From contig NZ_GG657754.1 in NCBI RefSeq assembly GCF_000158915.1, positions 6,513,724-6,549,292 on the forward strand: a stretch of 35,569 nt of DNA. Direction: 5' to 3'. The stretch is from Streptomyces himastatinicus ATCC 53653. GTDB lineage: Bacteria > Actinomycetota > Actinomycetes > Streptomycetales > Streptomycetaceae. Both the position numbers and the translations under genes were made by a program. Below, one piece after another: positions 15,927 to 23,836 of the stretch. The notes below the pieces were generated by a model, which made no database searches, was not told where the DNA came from, and worked only from the letters and a program-made list of their open reading frames with translations. Position 1 is the first letter of the stretch. Each line of letters opens with the position of its first letter.

Positions 15927-16142
15927 ATGCCTTTCGCGAACTTCAAGGTCCCCGCCGGAACCCTCGACGCACAGCAGAAGGAGAAGATCATTACGCGCAC
16001 GACCGAGCTGTACGCCGAGATCTACGGCGAACGGGCCCGCGCCAACACCCTGGTCGTGGTCGAGGAAGTCGCCGACGGCGGCTGGGGCATCGGCGGCGAC
16101 GTGCTGACCCTGGCCCAGCTCCAGCAGACCCCCGAGGGCTGA
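15927..16142 (+). CDS. 4-oxalocrotonate tautomerase family protein
   Basis: The 71-residue protein starts MPFANFKVPAGTLDAQQKEK. Pro2 becomes the N-terminal catalytic proline after Met removal, as in the 4-OT/MIF superfamily, and the length is right for a 4-OT monomer. A conserved strand follows (NTLVVVEEVADGGWGIGG). Such enzymes tautomerise or hydrate enol and keto acids. GGAAAGAG lies upstream of ATG 15927. It is divergent from the MmyB-type regulator, its likely controller. The last codons lie in a 14-bp tandem duplication (16134-16161, GAGGGCTGATCATC twice) that contains the stop. Confidence 0.85.
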   Translation: MPFANFKVPAGTLDAQQKEKIITRTTELYAEIYGERARANTLVVVEEVADGGWGIGGDVLTLAQLQQTPEG

Positions 16143-16156
16143 TCATCGAGGGCTGA

Positions 16157-18382
16157 TCATCGGCGGGCCGTCGCGGCCTGCATCGCCCGCTTGGCGACCG
16201 ACGTCGCCGCCCCGCCCTCGCTCCCGCCGGAACCCGACTCTCCTTCCACGACCACGGTGATGGCCACCTGCCGACCGCCCGAGCCGGGCTGGGCGTAGGC
16301 GGTGCACCAGTCGATCCGGTCGCTGCCGCTTTGCGCGAGGGCGGTCGTAGCGCCGACGTCCGCGCCGCCGATGCGGGCGGCGGTGCTCGTGCCGCCCGTC
16401 ACCGCGGCGGTCATCGCCCCGCGCAGCTCGGCGGCCGTGCGCTGGCTGACGACCCGCTTCGTGTCGGGCAGGTAGGGGCGCTGCACATTGCCCGCGGAGC
16501 CCGTCACCTTGGACACCATGTGGGGTGGGGCGAGCTTTCCGTCGTTCGCCAGCACGGCGGACACCATCGCCATCTGGAACGGGGTCGCCGTCACCTCGAA
16601 GCCTCCGACGCCGGACAGCGCGGTCTCCGCCTGGGTGGGTTCGCTCGGGAAGACGCTCGTGCCCACGCGGATGGGCATCTCTGTGTCGTCATCGTTGAAG
16701 CCGAACTTGTCCGCCATTTTCTTCACCTTCGCCCAGCCGAGGTCGACGGCCGCTTTCGCGAAGACGTTGTCGCAGGAGTAGCGGAGGGCGACGCGCAGGC
16801 TGGCGTTCTTGCAAGAGCCCGGGGCGCTCTTGTTGCTCACCGAGGTGGTGGTGCCGGGGAGAGTGTAGGGATTGGGGCTGGCGGTCGCCTCGTCGACCGT
16901 TGCGTACAGCCCCTCTTCGAGCGCCGCCGCTGCCACCACCAGCTCGAACGTCGACCCGGGGGGATATGCCTCCCGGGTCGCGCGGTTGAGCATGGGGTCG
17001 TTCTTCTTGTCCCCGGTCAGCTTCTGCCACGCCTTCCCGTCGGCCGAGGTGCTTCCGCTGAAGGTGGCGGGGTCGTACGAGGGGGTGCTGACCAGCGCCA
17101 GGATGTCGCCGTTCGACGGATCGATCGCGATGGCCGCGCCCTTGGCGTCCCCCAGGGCTTCGTACGCCGCCTTCTGCACCGCCGGGTCGATCGTGGTGAT
17201 GACCTTGCTGCTCCCGTTGTCCAGGGCAGTGCGATAGATCGATTCGAGACCGGTGGCGCCGAAGGCGCGGGACCTGTACCCGGTGACCGGGGCGTACAGC
17301 TTGCCGTCGGCGTACGTACGCACCGACTTCGTCGAGCCGGTGACGGGTTTCCCGGCTACGACGATGTCGCCCAGGGACGTGTCGCTGGGCGGCACGCTGG
17401 GGCCGGTCGCGTTGCCGCTCCCCTTGGCCTCGGCGTTGCCCTTGTCGCCGTCCCCGCCGAGCTGGGTGACGGCGAAGAAGGTCCCGCCGATGACCACCAG
17501 CGCGGCCGCCGCCGCCCCGACCACCTGCCCGCGGGACGGCTTCCGGTCCCGGTGGGGTGGCGCGGCGGCCTCCGGCCGGTGGGTGGGAATGGGCGGTACC
17601 AGTACCGGTGCCGGTGCCGGCACCGGTGCGGCGACCGCCGCTGCGACCGCTCGGTTGCGGGCGAGGGCGATCAGCCCTCCCGTATTGCGGTTGCGCTGCT
17701 GCGGCAGGGGCCGCGACTTGGCGGCCAGGGTGCGGTGCAGATGCCGGTAGAGGATGTTCATGTCGATCAGGTCGGGCGCCCCCGGGATGCCCTCGCCCAG
17801 CGCGGTGATCAACTCGCCCGTGAACGCGGTGTACGTCTCCCCCGGCGGGGAGAGCGCCGCGCGGGTCTCGGCGGAGGCGGTGAGCAGGCAGGTCCCCTCC
17901 ACCGCCGCCCGGTCCGCGATCTCATCGCTCGCGCTCATCCGGCCGATCAGCGCCCGTCCGCTGTAGCAGCAGTCCAGGACCACCACGGTGCGCCGCACCC
18001 CGGCCGCCGGATCCAGCACCGCGCGGCGCAGATACTCGTAGCGCAGCGCGGTGTACTCGCGGTCGTGGACCGAGTCGGGCAGCGCGAGATACAGCTCGTC
18101 GGTGTGCGGGTCGATCAGACCGTGGCCGCCGTAGTAGACGAACAGCGTGTCCGTGGCCCGCGCGGCGGCCTCCTTCACGGTGTCCAGCACCTGCTGGGCG
18201 CTGCTCGGCTGAGCGAGCACGGTGCACCGTTCTGGCGGCAGGCCCCACACCGCCGGGTCGGTCAACACCCCGCGCAGGCCGTCCAGATTACGGGCGACGG
18301 CGGGCAGGTCGGGCAGCGTGCCGTAGGCGTGCGCGCCCACGAGCACCGCTTCCGAACGGGCCGGGTCAGGAAGTGTGGCCAC
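16157..18382 (-). CDS. Caspase-like protease fused via a membrane helix to a degenerate PbpA-type transpeptidase domain
   Basis: The 741-residue protein starts at GTG 18382. Residues 8-235 form a caspase/metacaspase (peptidase C14) domain with the catalytic dyad intact: His87 in VYYGGHG and Cys139 in VLDCCYSG. A Pro/Ala linker leads to one membrane helix (about 287-308), then a Gly/Ser linker and, from about 345, a PbpA-type transpeptidase region (KLYAPVTGYRS, ATGLESIYRTAL, TTIDPAVQKAAYEAL, AIDPSNGDILALVSTPSYDP, YPPGSTFE). The active-site motifs are lost: SxxK is Ser477-Thr-Phe-Glu480, SxN is SCD (536-538) and the KTG position reads ATT (678-680). The likely topology is caspase inside, penicillin-binding-like domain outside. 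I infer an envelope-sensing pseudoenzyme controlling a cytoplasmic protease; the caspase half resembles those of EACC1-associated conflict systems. Confidence 0.88.
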   Translation of the reverse strand: MATLPDPARSEAVLVGAHAYGTLPDLPAVARNLDGLRGVLTDPAVWGLPPERCTVLAQPSSAQQVLDTVKEAAARATDTLFVYYGGHGLIDPHTDELYLALPDSVHDREYTALRYEYLRRAVLDPAAGVRRTVVVLDCCYSGRALIGRMSASDEIADRAAVEGTCLLTASAETRAALSPPGETYTAFTGELITALGEGIPGAPDLIDMNILYRHLHRTLAAKSRPLPQQRNRNTGGLIALARNRAVAAAVAAPVPAPAPVLVPPIPTHRPEAAAPPHRDRKPSRGQVVGAAAAALVVIGGTFFAVTQLGGDGDKGNAEAKGSGNATGPSVPPSDTSLGDIVVAGKPVTGSTKSVRTYADGKLYAPVTGYRSRAFGATGLESIYRTALDNGSSKVITTIDPAVQKAAYEALGDAKGAAIAIDPSNGDILALVSTPSYDPATFSGSTSADGKAWQKLTGDKKNDPMLNRATREAYPPGSTFELVVAAAALEEGLYATVDEATASPNPYTLPGTTTSVSNKSAPGSCKNASLRVALRYSCDNVFAKAAVDLGWAKVKKMADKFGFNDDDTEMPIRVGTSVFPSEPTQAETALSGVGGFEVTATPFQMAMVSAVLANDGKLAPPHMVSKVTGSAGNVQRPYLPDTKRVVSQRTAAELRGAMTAAVTGGTSTAARIGGADVGATTALAQSGSDRIDWCTAYAQPGSGGRQVAITVVVEGESGSGGSEGGAATSVAKRAMQAATARR

Positions 18383-18385
18383 CGG

Positions 18386-18484
18386 TTACTCCGACCCCCC
18401 GCGCTCCGCGTCCCCCGCGCCGGCGTGCGTGCCGCCGCCGTCCTGCGTTCCGTCGTCACATGTCAGTTGGATCTCCACCGGCAT
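18386..18484 (-). CDS. Small 32-residue protein upstream of the caspase fusion
   Basis: An ATG at 18484 with GAGGGGG just upstream opens a 32-codon frame ending TAA at 18386-18388, 3 nt before the GTG start of the caspase gene. The product begins MPVEIQLTCDDGTQDGGG and ends GAGDAERGGSE, acidic and Gly-rich. Strong initiation signals and tight spacing suggest translational coupling. It could be a leader peptide, a short partner or the remnant of an EACC1-like gene, but similarity to any family is not established. Confidence 0.5.
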   Translation of the reverse strand: MPVEIQLTCDDGTQDGGGTHAGAGDAERGGSE

Positions 18485-18716
18485 GGCCCCCCTCGCCCGC
18501 CTCAACTCCCCCGTGCACACCCCATGGTAGAGAGGTCAGGGCGCTTCCGGGGTGTGAGGGGCGGGCGGGGTAAGTGGGCGGCGCGGTGGGGGAGTTCGGG
18601 CCGTCGCACACCACCGTGCGCCCGTGACGTGGTCTTGGTCTCCGTCAGGGGATGCGGGAGATTCTTCCGGGCGGTCAATTTCAGACGCTCGCGCATCTTT
18701 CACTCAGGAGGGGAAC

Positions 18717-19313
18717 ATGTCGCCCATTCGCACCTTTGTTGCCGCGGTCATCGTCGCCGGTGTCGTCGCGGGAGCCGGTACGGGCGCCGCGCTGGCCGCG
18801 CCGGCGGCCAGTCACTTCGATGGCGGGAGCTTCGAGACGCCCAGGGTGGCGGCCAATACGTTCGTGAACGTCGGGACGGGAGGGTCGATCGGGCCGTGGA
18901 AGGTCACCGGGGGGAACGTCGACCACATCGGGGACGGGTTCTGGCAGGCCGCCGAGGGCGACCAGTCCGTCGACCTCAACGGTGAGAACGCGGGCACGGT
19001 GAGCCAGAACTTCACCACGGTGCCGGGGAAGCGGTACACGGTGACGTACTCCCTCGCCGGTAACCCCGGGGTCGGCGGCCCGGCGCTGAAGACCGGCAAG
19101 GTTCTGGTGGACGGCCAGGACTTCCAGAACTTCAGCTTCGACACCACCGGCAAGACGATGGCGAACATGGGTTACGTAACCCGTGAGGTGAGCTTCGTGG
19201 CCACCGGCGCCACCACGACCCTGAGTTTCGCCAGCACCATGTCCGGTGCCTGGGGTCCGGTCATCGACGACGTCACGGTCCGCCACTGCGAGCCGTGTCC
19301 CTCCTGCGACTGA
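18717..19313 (+). CDS. Secreted choice-of-anchor C / DUF642-like protein
   Basis: The 198-residue protein starts at ATG 18717 after a near-perfect ribosome binding site (AGGAGGGG). A signal peptide (TFVAAVIVAGVVAGAGTGAA, cleavage near LAAPAAS) is followed by one jelly-roll galactose-binding-like domain: FDGGSFETPRV, GPWKVTGGNVDHIG, GDQSVDLNG, GTVSQNFTTVPGKRYTVTYS, and GAWGPVIDDVTV. This pattern is typical of DUF642 and choice-of-anchor C proteins, which bind carbohydrate or the cell surface. The C terminus ends CEPCPSCD, with three Cys. Monocistronic, with a strong hairpin 20 nt after the stop. Confidence 0.85.
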   Translation: MSPIRTFVAAVIVAGVVAGAGTGAALAAPAASHFDGGSFETPRVAANTFVNVGTGGSIGPWKVTGGNVDHIGDGFWQAAEGDQSVDLNGENAGTVSQNFTTVPGKRYTVTYSLAGNPGVGGPALKTGKVLVDGQDFQNFSFDTTGKTMANMGYVTREVSFVATGATTTLSFASTMSGAWGPVIDDVTVRHCEPCPSCD

Positions 19314-19333
19314 TCGCTGCCTGACCGTGTACG

Positions 19334-19366
19334 AACGCCCCGGCGCCCTGCGCGCGCCGGGGCGTT
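19334..19366 (+). terminator. Hairpin terminator after the DUF642-like gene
   Basis: Perfect 13-bp stem AACGCCCCGGCGC / GCGCCGGGGCGTT with a 7-nt loop, starting 20 nt after the stop codon. Confidence 0.88.
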
Positions 19367-19465
19367 CGGGCTGTTTCTGGGCGCGGGGAAAATACCGGTA
19401 CCGGCGCGGATGCCCATGAGAAGATCCGTCGCATCGTGGCGGGGTGGGCTCGGCCGTGGAGGGCG

Positions 19466-20020
19466 ATGATGTACGCGATATCCCTGGGGGACGACGGCGC
19501 GGAGCTGCGCCCGCTCGAACCGTGGCAGGCCGAGGAGTTCCTCGCCCATATGGAGCGGGGACGGGAGCTCATCGGGCAGCACGTCGGCCTCGCGGACGTC
19601 GTCACGGACCTGGAGTCGAGCCGGGCGTTCCTCCAGTCGTACGCGCAGAAGGCCGCGACCGACACCGGCCGCATCTACGGCATCTGGACGGACGGCAAGC
19701 TGGTCGGCGGAGTCCTCTTCCGGACGATGGACATCGCGCAGGCCACCGCCGAGGCGGGCTGCTGGCTGGAGCCGTCGGCGGTGGGCCGGGGCCTGGTGAC
19801 CAGGGCCTCGCGCGTGATCATCGACTGGGCCGTCGAGGAGCGGGGCATCCACCGCGTGGAGTGGCACGTCTCGGCGGCGAACGCGCCCAGCATCGCGGTG
19901 GCCCGGCGGCTGGGGATGACGAAGGACGGCGTACTGCGGGAGAGCTATCTGTACCGGGGGAAGCGGCGCGACATGGAGATCTGGTCGGTCCTCGCCCCCG
20001 AGTGGCGAACGTCGTCGTAA
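19466..20020 (+). CDS. GNAT-family N-acetyltransferase, RimJ/RimL type
   Basis: The 184-residue protein starts at ATG 19466 (MMYAISLGDDGAELRPLEPW); ATG 19469 is equally possible and better spaced from GGAGGG. GNAT features are visible: substrate-side loops, strand GRIYGIWTDGKLVGGVLFRT, the acetyl-CoA loop in EPSAVGRGLVTRASRVIIDW and the C-terminal HRVEWHVSAANAPSIAVARR, LGMTKDGVLRES. This is the RimJ/RimL branch, which acetylates ribosomal proteins or, in relatives, small molecules and antibiotics. Its position 240 bp before the lantibiotic precursor may be coincidental; a hairpin at 20072 separates them. Confidence 0.9.
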   Translation: MMYAISLGDDGAELRPLEPWQAEEFLAHMERGRELIGQHVGLADVVTDLESSRAFLQSYAQKAATDTGRIYGIWTDGKLVGGVLFRTMDIAQATAEAGCWLEPSAVGRGLVTRASRVIIDWAVEERGIHRVEWHVSAANAPSIAVARRLGMTKDGVLRESYLYRGKRRDMEIWSVLAPEWRTSS

Positions 20021-20071
20021 GGGCGTCCTTGTCGCCCTGGCGTTCGCCGCCACCACCAACACCGCCCCCGA

Positions 20072-20097
20072 GCCCCGGTGCCTCCGCGCGCCGGGGC
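20072..20097 (+). terminator. Probable hairpin terminator after the acetyltransferase gene
   Basis: GCCCCGG (20072-20078) pairs with CCGGGGC (20091-20097) across a 12-nt loop, 51 nt after the acetyltransferase stop. The rest of 20021-20260 shows no coding frame that I accept. Confidence 0.55.
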
Positions 20098-20123
20098 CCG
20101 ATCTGTACCCGGGGAAGGGGAGG

Positions 20124-20139
20124 CTCGACCTTCGTCGAG
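20124..20139. promoter_or_regulatory. Inverted repeat upstream of lanA1, possible operator
   Basis: CTCGAC and GTCGAG form a perfect 6-bp inverted repeat around CTTC, about 120 bp upstream of the lanA1 start. It could bind the LuxR-type regulator at 28912-29532, but no second copy was found. A clear -35/-10 pair was not seen. Confidence 0.25.
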
Positions 20140-20260
20140 GTGGGAAGACCCGTCTGTGGGCGGGCGTCGGGGCGGCCGGAAATCCGTACGGTTCATATCG
20201 CTGTCATGTCGTGGGCGGGTGGGTTCGGGAAGGCCCCGCTCTCCCGAACCGGAGGAAGGT

Positions 20261-20434
20261 ATGAATCCGATGTCCGATCCGAACGCCGGGATCCTGGAAG
20301 AAATCAGCGACCAGCAGCTCGACGAATTCAGCGCCGGCACCTTCGGAGGCGCCGAATACGTCGTGAGCTTTGTCATGGGGAACCTGGGTAACTTCTGCAC
20401 CGCGACGCTGGAGTGCCAGAAGAACTGCGTGTGA
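20261..20434 (+). CDS. Class II lanthipeptide precursor, alpha-type (LanA1)
   Basis: The 57-residue peptide starts at ATG 20261 immediately after GGAGGAAGG. The leader has the LanM-recognition pattern ILEEISDQQLDEFSAG and ends in the double-Gly site TFGG (29-30) for the C39 protease of LanT. The core (31-57, AEYVVSFVMGNLG then NFCTATLECQKNCV) contains three Ser/Thr (36, 47, 49) and three Cys (46, 52, 56), so every hydroxy residue can form a ring. CTATLEC matches the CTxTxEC lipid II-binding motif of mersacidin and actagardine, and GN-xx-CTxTxECxxxC matches haloduracin-alpha, lichenicidin-alpha and plantaricin W-alpha. The gene is the first of the cluster and precedes lanM1 by 70 bp containing a hairpin. 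Confidence 0.93.
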   Translation: MNPMSDPNAGILEEISDQQLDEFSAGTFGGAEYVVSFVMGNLGNFCTATLECQKNCV

Positions 20435-20443
20435 TGTCGCGTC

Positions 20444-20469
20444 GGCGCCGGGGCTCGTTCCTCGGCGCC
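20444..20469 (+). terminator. Attenuator-like hairpin between lanA1 and lanM1
   Basis: GGCGCCGGGG (20444-20453) pairs with CCTCGGCGCC (20460-20469) through ten pairs including one G-U, loop CTCGTT, 9 nt after the lanA1 stop. Partial termination or RNA protection here would give more precursor than synthetase mRNA, as in many lantibiotic operons. Confidence 0.7.
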
Positions 20470-20504
20470 CCCATCTCCTCGCCCTCCTCGCCGAATCGGA
20501 ATCC

Positions 20505-23500
20505 ATGAAGAGCACCCTTGAATCAGAGGACATGTCCGCCGTGCTCAGGACGTACTTTCCGGAGGTCACGTCGTCGGAGCTCCGCGAGCGGATCCGGGGA
20601 AGGATTCTTCATGCGGTGACCGCCGGTGACATGGCCGGTGATGTGGGAGAAGGCGGACGAGAAGAAGAGCGGTGCGAGGCCGGGCAGCCGGGGCCCTACG
20701 AGCCGTCTCTCGACGCCGACGGCCGACTCCGGGACTACTTCCGCCATTTCGTGAAGCCCTGGGCCGACTGGATCCGGGAAAGCGTCCGTTCCTCGCCCGT
20801 GGTGGACTCCGCGAACACGATCGCGGATGACTTCCTGCGCGCTCAGACCGTCACTGTGGCCGAGTTGATGATACGGACCATGGTGGGGGAGCTGTATGCG
20901 CGCAGATCCCGGGGACTGCTGGACGGGCAGACCCCGGAAGAGCGTTACGAAAGCTTCCGGCAATGGACCAACAGCGAGGCGGGGCACCGAGAGCTGACGG
21001 ACAGATATCCGCTTCTGTTCCGTACCGTGAGCCGCCGGACCGAGGAGTCCGCGCGGTATCTGCTGACGGTTGTGCGGGAAGTGGAATACGGTGCCTGGGA
21101 ATTGCCCGCTCCCCTTCCTGTGGGGGAGATCAAGGTATCGGCGATCGAACTGGGCGAGGGCGACACCCACAACGGCGGCAAGTCGGTGGCGCGCGTGGTG
21201 TTCACCGATGGCAGCCGGGTGATCTACAAGCCGCGTTCCATGGCCTCGGAGGCCGGCTTCAACGCCTTCGTCGCCTGGATGAACGGCGAACTCGGCCTGG
21301 GGCTGCGCACGGTCGCGACGCTTCCGGTCCGCCACGGGGGCTTCGCCGAGTTCATCCCCACCCAGGAACACACCGGCGGCGCGGAGAACTACTTCGCCCA
21401 GGTCGGATCCCTCGCGGGCATCCTGTTCCTGCTCAAGGCGACCGACATCCACTTCGAGAACATGGTGACCTGCGCCGACGGACCGGTCGTCGTGGATGCC
21501 GAGACACTGTTCACACCGACCCCACGAACCCGGGAGACGGGCGGGGACGGTGCCGCGCCGAGTCCCGCGCCGGGCCTCGCGACCCGCGTCCTCCGGGAGT
21601 CGGTCGTGGGGACGGGACTCCTGCCCATGGTCATCAGGGCCCGGGGCTCCGGGCGCGGGATGGACGTCGGAGCCATCGGCTACGACGCCGGCCAGCGCCT
21701 CCCGTACAAGGTGCTCGAACTACGGAACCGCGGCCGTGACGACATGTACGTCGCGATGGCGGCCAAGGAGATGACCCGGGCCAACGGAAACGTGGCGGTA
21801 CAGCGGGCCACCGGCCCGGACGTACGAGTGCGACGAGACCTGATCAAGGCGGAGTTCCGCAGGGTCCTGGAACACGCCGCCGCCCACCCCCACCGGGTCA
21901 TGGACGCGGTCGAACGCTTTCTCGGCGACGCGCAGTTCCGCTTCGTCAGCAGCCCGACCCTCTTCTACGGCCAGTTGCTGCGGATGGCGACGCATCCGGA
22001 TGCGATCACCAGCCCGCTGGTCCGGGCCGCGGTGCTCCACCGCGTGGCGCTGCGCACCACCGACGTGCCCGGGGTCGTCGAGGAAGAGGTGCGCCAGTTG
22101 GCGGCGGGAGACGTGCCGTACTTCAGCTATACGGCACGCTCGCGCGCGCTCACCGCGCAGGGCCGCACGGTGTGCGCGGACGCGCTGGAGGAAGCGCCGC
22201 TGGACTCCGTACGGGACAGGATCCTCCGGCTGGACACGACGGTGATCGAGCGGGAACTCGATCTGATCGACTTTTCCTTCGTCGACAAGCTGCCGACCGA
22301 GCCCGAACAGACCGGGTTCAAGCCCCGGGCGGGCGGCGCGCGGAACGCCGTCGGTGAATCGCGGTACCTGGCGGAGGCCGAGCGGATCGGCGACCGTCTG
22401 GTCGCCACCCAGATCGGCGGCGCGGACCCGCTTCAGCCCGCGACGTGGATCGCCCCGCAGGTCACCACGGACTCGCAGAGCCAGTGGACTCCGGGACCGC
22501 TGGGCTACGACCTCTACGGCGGCAGCCCGGGCCCGGCCCTCGTCCTGGCCGCGCTGGCGCACGAGACCGGGCGCCGCGACTACGCCGACGCCGCCCGTCG
22601 GGTCCTGGATCCCATCGAGCGGCAGTTGCGCGGCGACCACCTCGACGACGCCGCGATCTCCGTGGGCGGGATGACGGGCATGGCGGGGACCGTGTACGCC
22701 ATCGCCGTCGGCCGCGAGCTGCTGGGGGACCGGGACGGTACGCGGCTGAGCGACCTGGCCGGGAAAATCGCCCGGCGGTGCGGACCCGACGCCCTCCCGG
22801 ACTACGTGAGCGGGATGGCGGGGACGCTGGCGGTCTGCATGGCACTGTACGGGCGGGCGGAGTCCGCCGACGAGAAGCGGGCCGTCGAGGAGTCGGTGCG
22901 CACGGTCGCGGCGGCGGAAGTGGCGGTGCTGGGCGGAACGGACCGGGCGGACGCCAGGGTCACAGGGCACACCGGACTCGCCCACGGAGCCATGGGGATC
23001 GGCCCTGTGCTCATCCAGTACGGAACGGTCTTCGACGACCCCGCGGCCCGCCGGCTCGGCGTGCGGATCACCGGGGCCGTCGTGGACGCGTACGACGAGC
23101 GGGACGGCGACTGGCCGCGTGAGTGGGGCGGCGACAGGCGCTCCTACGGCTGGTGCCACGGCGCCCCGGGGCTGCTGCAGGGCGGCCTCCTGGCCGTCTC
23201 GCACGCACCGTCCGCGGTGCCGGTGGGTGCGCTGGCCCGGTGCGCGGAGCTGACGCTCGACCGGGGCTTCGGCAACAACCCGACGTACTGCCACGGCGAT
23301 CTGGCCAGCGCGGACATCCTCGCCGAGGCCGAGCGCCAGCTTCCGGGACTGGTCGGGGACGTCGCCGAGGACATCTACCCGCGCTTGTTCGCCGAGGTCG
23401 TCGAGCAGTACGAAAAGCGGGCCGACAACAAATACGCGTACAGCAACAGCCTCCTGGTCGGCCAAGCCGGCCTGGCCTGGTCCATTCTGCGCCATTTGGA

Positions 23501-23537
23501 TCCCGTGAGCTATCCCTCGGTGCTGTGGCTGGAATAG
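20505..23537 (+). CDS. Class II lanthionine synthetase LanM1
   Basis: The 1010-residue bifunctional enzyme starts at ATG 20505 (MKSTLESEDMSAVLRTYFPE). The N-terminal DUF4135 dehydratase phosphorylates and dehydrates Ser/Thr: YKP at 241-243, D314-I-H-F-E-N319 and D331-AET. The C-terminal LanC-like cyclase adds Cys to the dehydro residues; its zinc ligands are Cys884 (GWCHGAPG), Cys929 and His930 (TYCHGDLAS), with the upstream conserved GHTGLAHGAMG. All catalytic positions are present. Its place directly behind lanA1 suggests that it modifies the alpha-type peptide. The ribosome binding site is weak, so it may depend on read-through from lanA1. Lower similarity to LanM2 than two duplicated genes would show suggests separate lineages dedicated to each precursor. 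Confidence 0.95.
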   Translation: MKSTLESEDMSAVLRTYFPEVTSSELRERIRGRILHAVTAGDMAGDVGEGGREEERCEAGQPGPYEPSLDADGRLRDYFRHFVKPWADWIRESVRSSPVVDSANTIADDFLRAQTVTVAELMIRTMVGELYARRSRGLLDGQTPEERYESFRQWTNSEAGHRELTDRYPLLFRTVSRRTEESARYLLTVVREVEYGAWELPAPLPVGEIKVSAIELGEGDTHNGGKSVARVVFTDGSRVIYKPRSMASEAGFNAFVAWMNGELGLGLRTVATLPVRHGGFAEFIPTQEHTGGAENYFAQVGSLAGILFLLKATDIHFENMVTCADGPVVVDAETLFTPTPRTRETGGDGAAPSPAPGLATRVLRESVVGTGLLPMVIRARGSGRGMDVGAIGYDAGQRLPYKVLELRNRGRDDMYVAMAAKEMTRANGNVAVQRATGPDVRVRRDLIKAEFRRVLEHAAAHPHRVMDAVERFLGDAQFRFVSSPTLFYGQLLRMATHPDAITSPLVRAAVLHRVALRTTDVPGVVEEEVRQLAAGDVPYFSYTARSRALTAQGRTVCADALEEAPLDSVRDRILRLDTTVIERELDLIDFSFVDKLPTEPEQTGFKPRAGGARNAVGESRYLAEAERIGDRLVATQIGGADPLQPATWIAPQVTTDSQSQWTPGPLGYDLYGGSPGPALVLAALAHETGRRDYADAARRVLDPIERQLRGDHLDDAAISVGGMTGMAGTVYAIAVGRELLGDRDGTRLSDLAGKIARRCGPDALPDYVSGMAGTLAVCMALYGRAESADEKRAVEESVRTVAAAEVAVLGGTDRADARVTGHTGLAHGAMGIGPVLIQYGTVFDDPAARRLGVRITGAVVDAYDERDGDWPREWGGDRRSYGWCHGAPGLLQGGLLAVSHAPSAVPVGALARCAELTLDRGFGNNPTYCHGDLASADILAEAERQLPGLVGDVAEDIYPRLFAEVVEQYEKRADNKYAYSNSLLVGQAGLAWSILRHLDPVSYPSVLWLE

Positions 23538-23611
23538 TGCCCGGCGCCCACGATCGGGCTTCCGCGAGTACGGGGGCCTTGTCCGAAAATGAGAAAGAGA
23601 AGGGCAAGAGA

Positions 23612-23824
23612 ATGGAGAACATCGCCACGGACCTGGCCACCGGGTTCGTCTCCGAGGACGAGTTGGTGGAGCTGTCCGACGCGCCGGGCGACCTGGCCGT
23701 GGGCACCACGCCGGCGACGCCGACCATCGGCTACATGACCGGCGCCCTCGCCGGCGTCACCGCCATCAGCTCCTCGCTGCAGGGAGGCTGCCCGACCTCC
23801 GGCTGCACCAGCAAGTGCATATGA
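23612..23824 (+). CDS. Class II lanthipeptide precursor, beta-type (LanA2)
   Basis: The 70-residue peptide starts at ATG 23612 (MENIATDLATGFVSEDELVE) after a purine-rich stretch containing GAAGGG. The leader has FVSEDELVELSDAPGDLAVG, with likely cleavage after Gly31. The core (32-70) begins TTPATPTIGYMTGALAG and ends SLQGGCPTSGCTSKCI, with Cys60, Cys65 and Cys69. The opening TTPAT is that of mature lichenicidin-beta, and CPTxxCTxxC is the C-terminal ring signature of haloduracin-beta, lichenicidin-beta and plantaricin W-beta. A free hydrophobic middle with SSS could become dehydro residues. This is the expected second peptide of a two-component lantibiotic. It is followed by a strong hairpin and by lanM2. 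Confidence 0.92.
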   Translation: MENIATDLATGFVSEDELVELSDAPGDLAVGTTPATPTIGYMTGALAGVTAISSSLQGGCPTSGCTSKCI

Positions 23825-23836
23825 ACCGCGGCTGAC

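Noticed and set aside
16134..16161. Tandem 14-bp repeat GAGGGCTGATCATC at the tautomerase stop
   Set aside because: Only two units, no sign of a longer array; likely a small duplication that leaves the protein end unchanged.
16331..18985. Very long plus-strand open frame opposite the caspase fusion gene
   Set aside because: It is the GC-rich antisense shadow of the caspase/PBP gene: composition is Arg/Gly/His-rich, no domain is recognisable, and the minus-strand frame has clear motifs.
19466..20020. GNAT acetyltransferase as a lantibiotic tailoring enzyme
   Set aside because: It has its own promoter space and a downstream hairpin, and its sequence is that of general RimJ/RimL enzymes; nothing ties it to the peptides except position.
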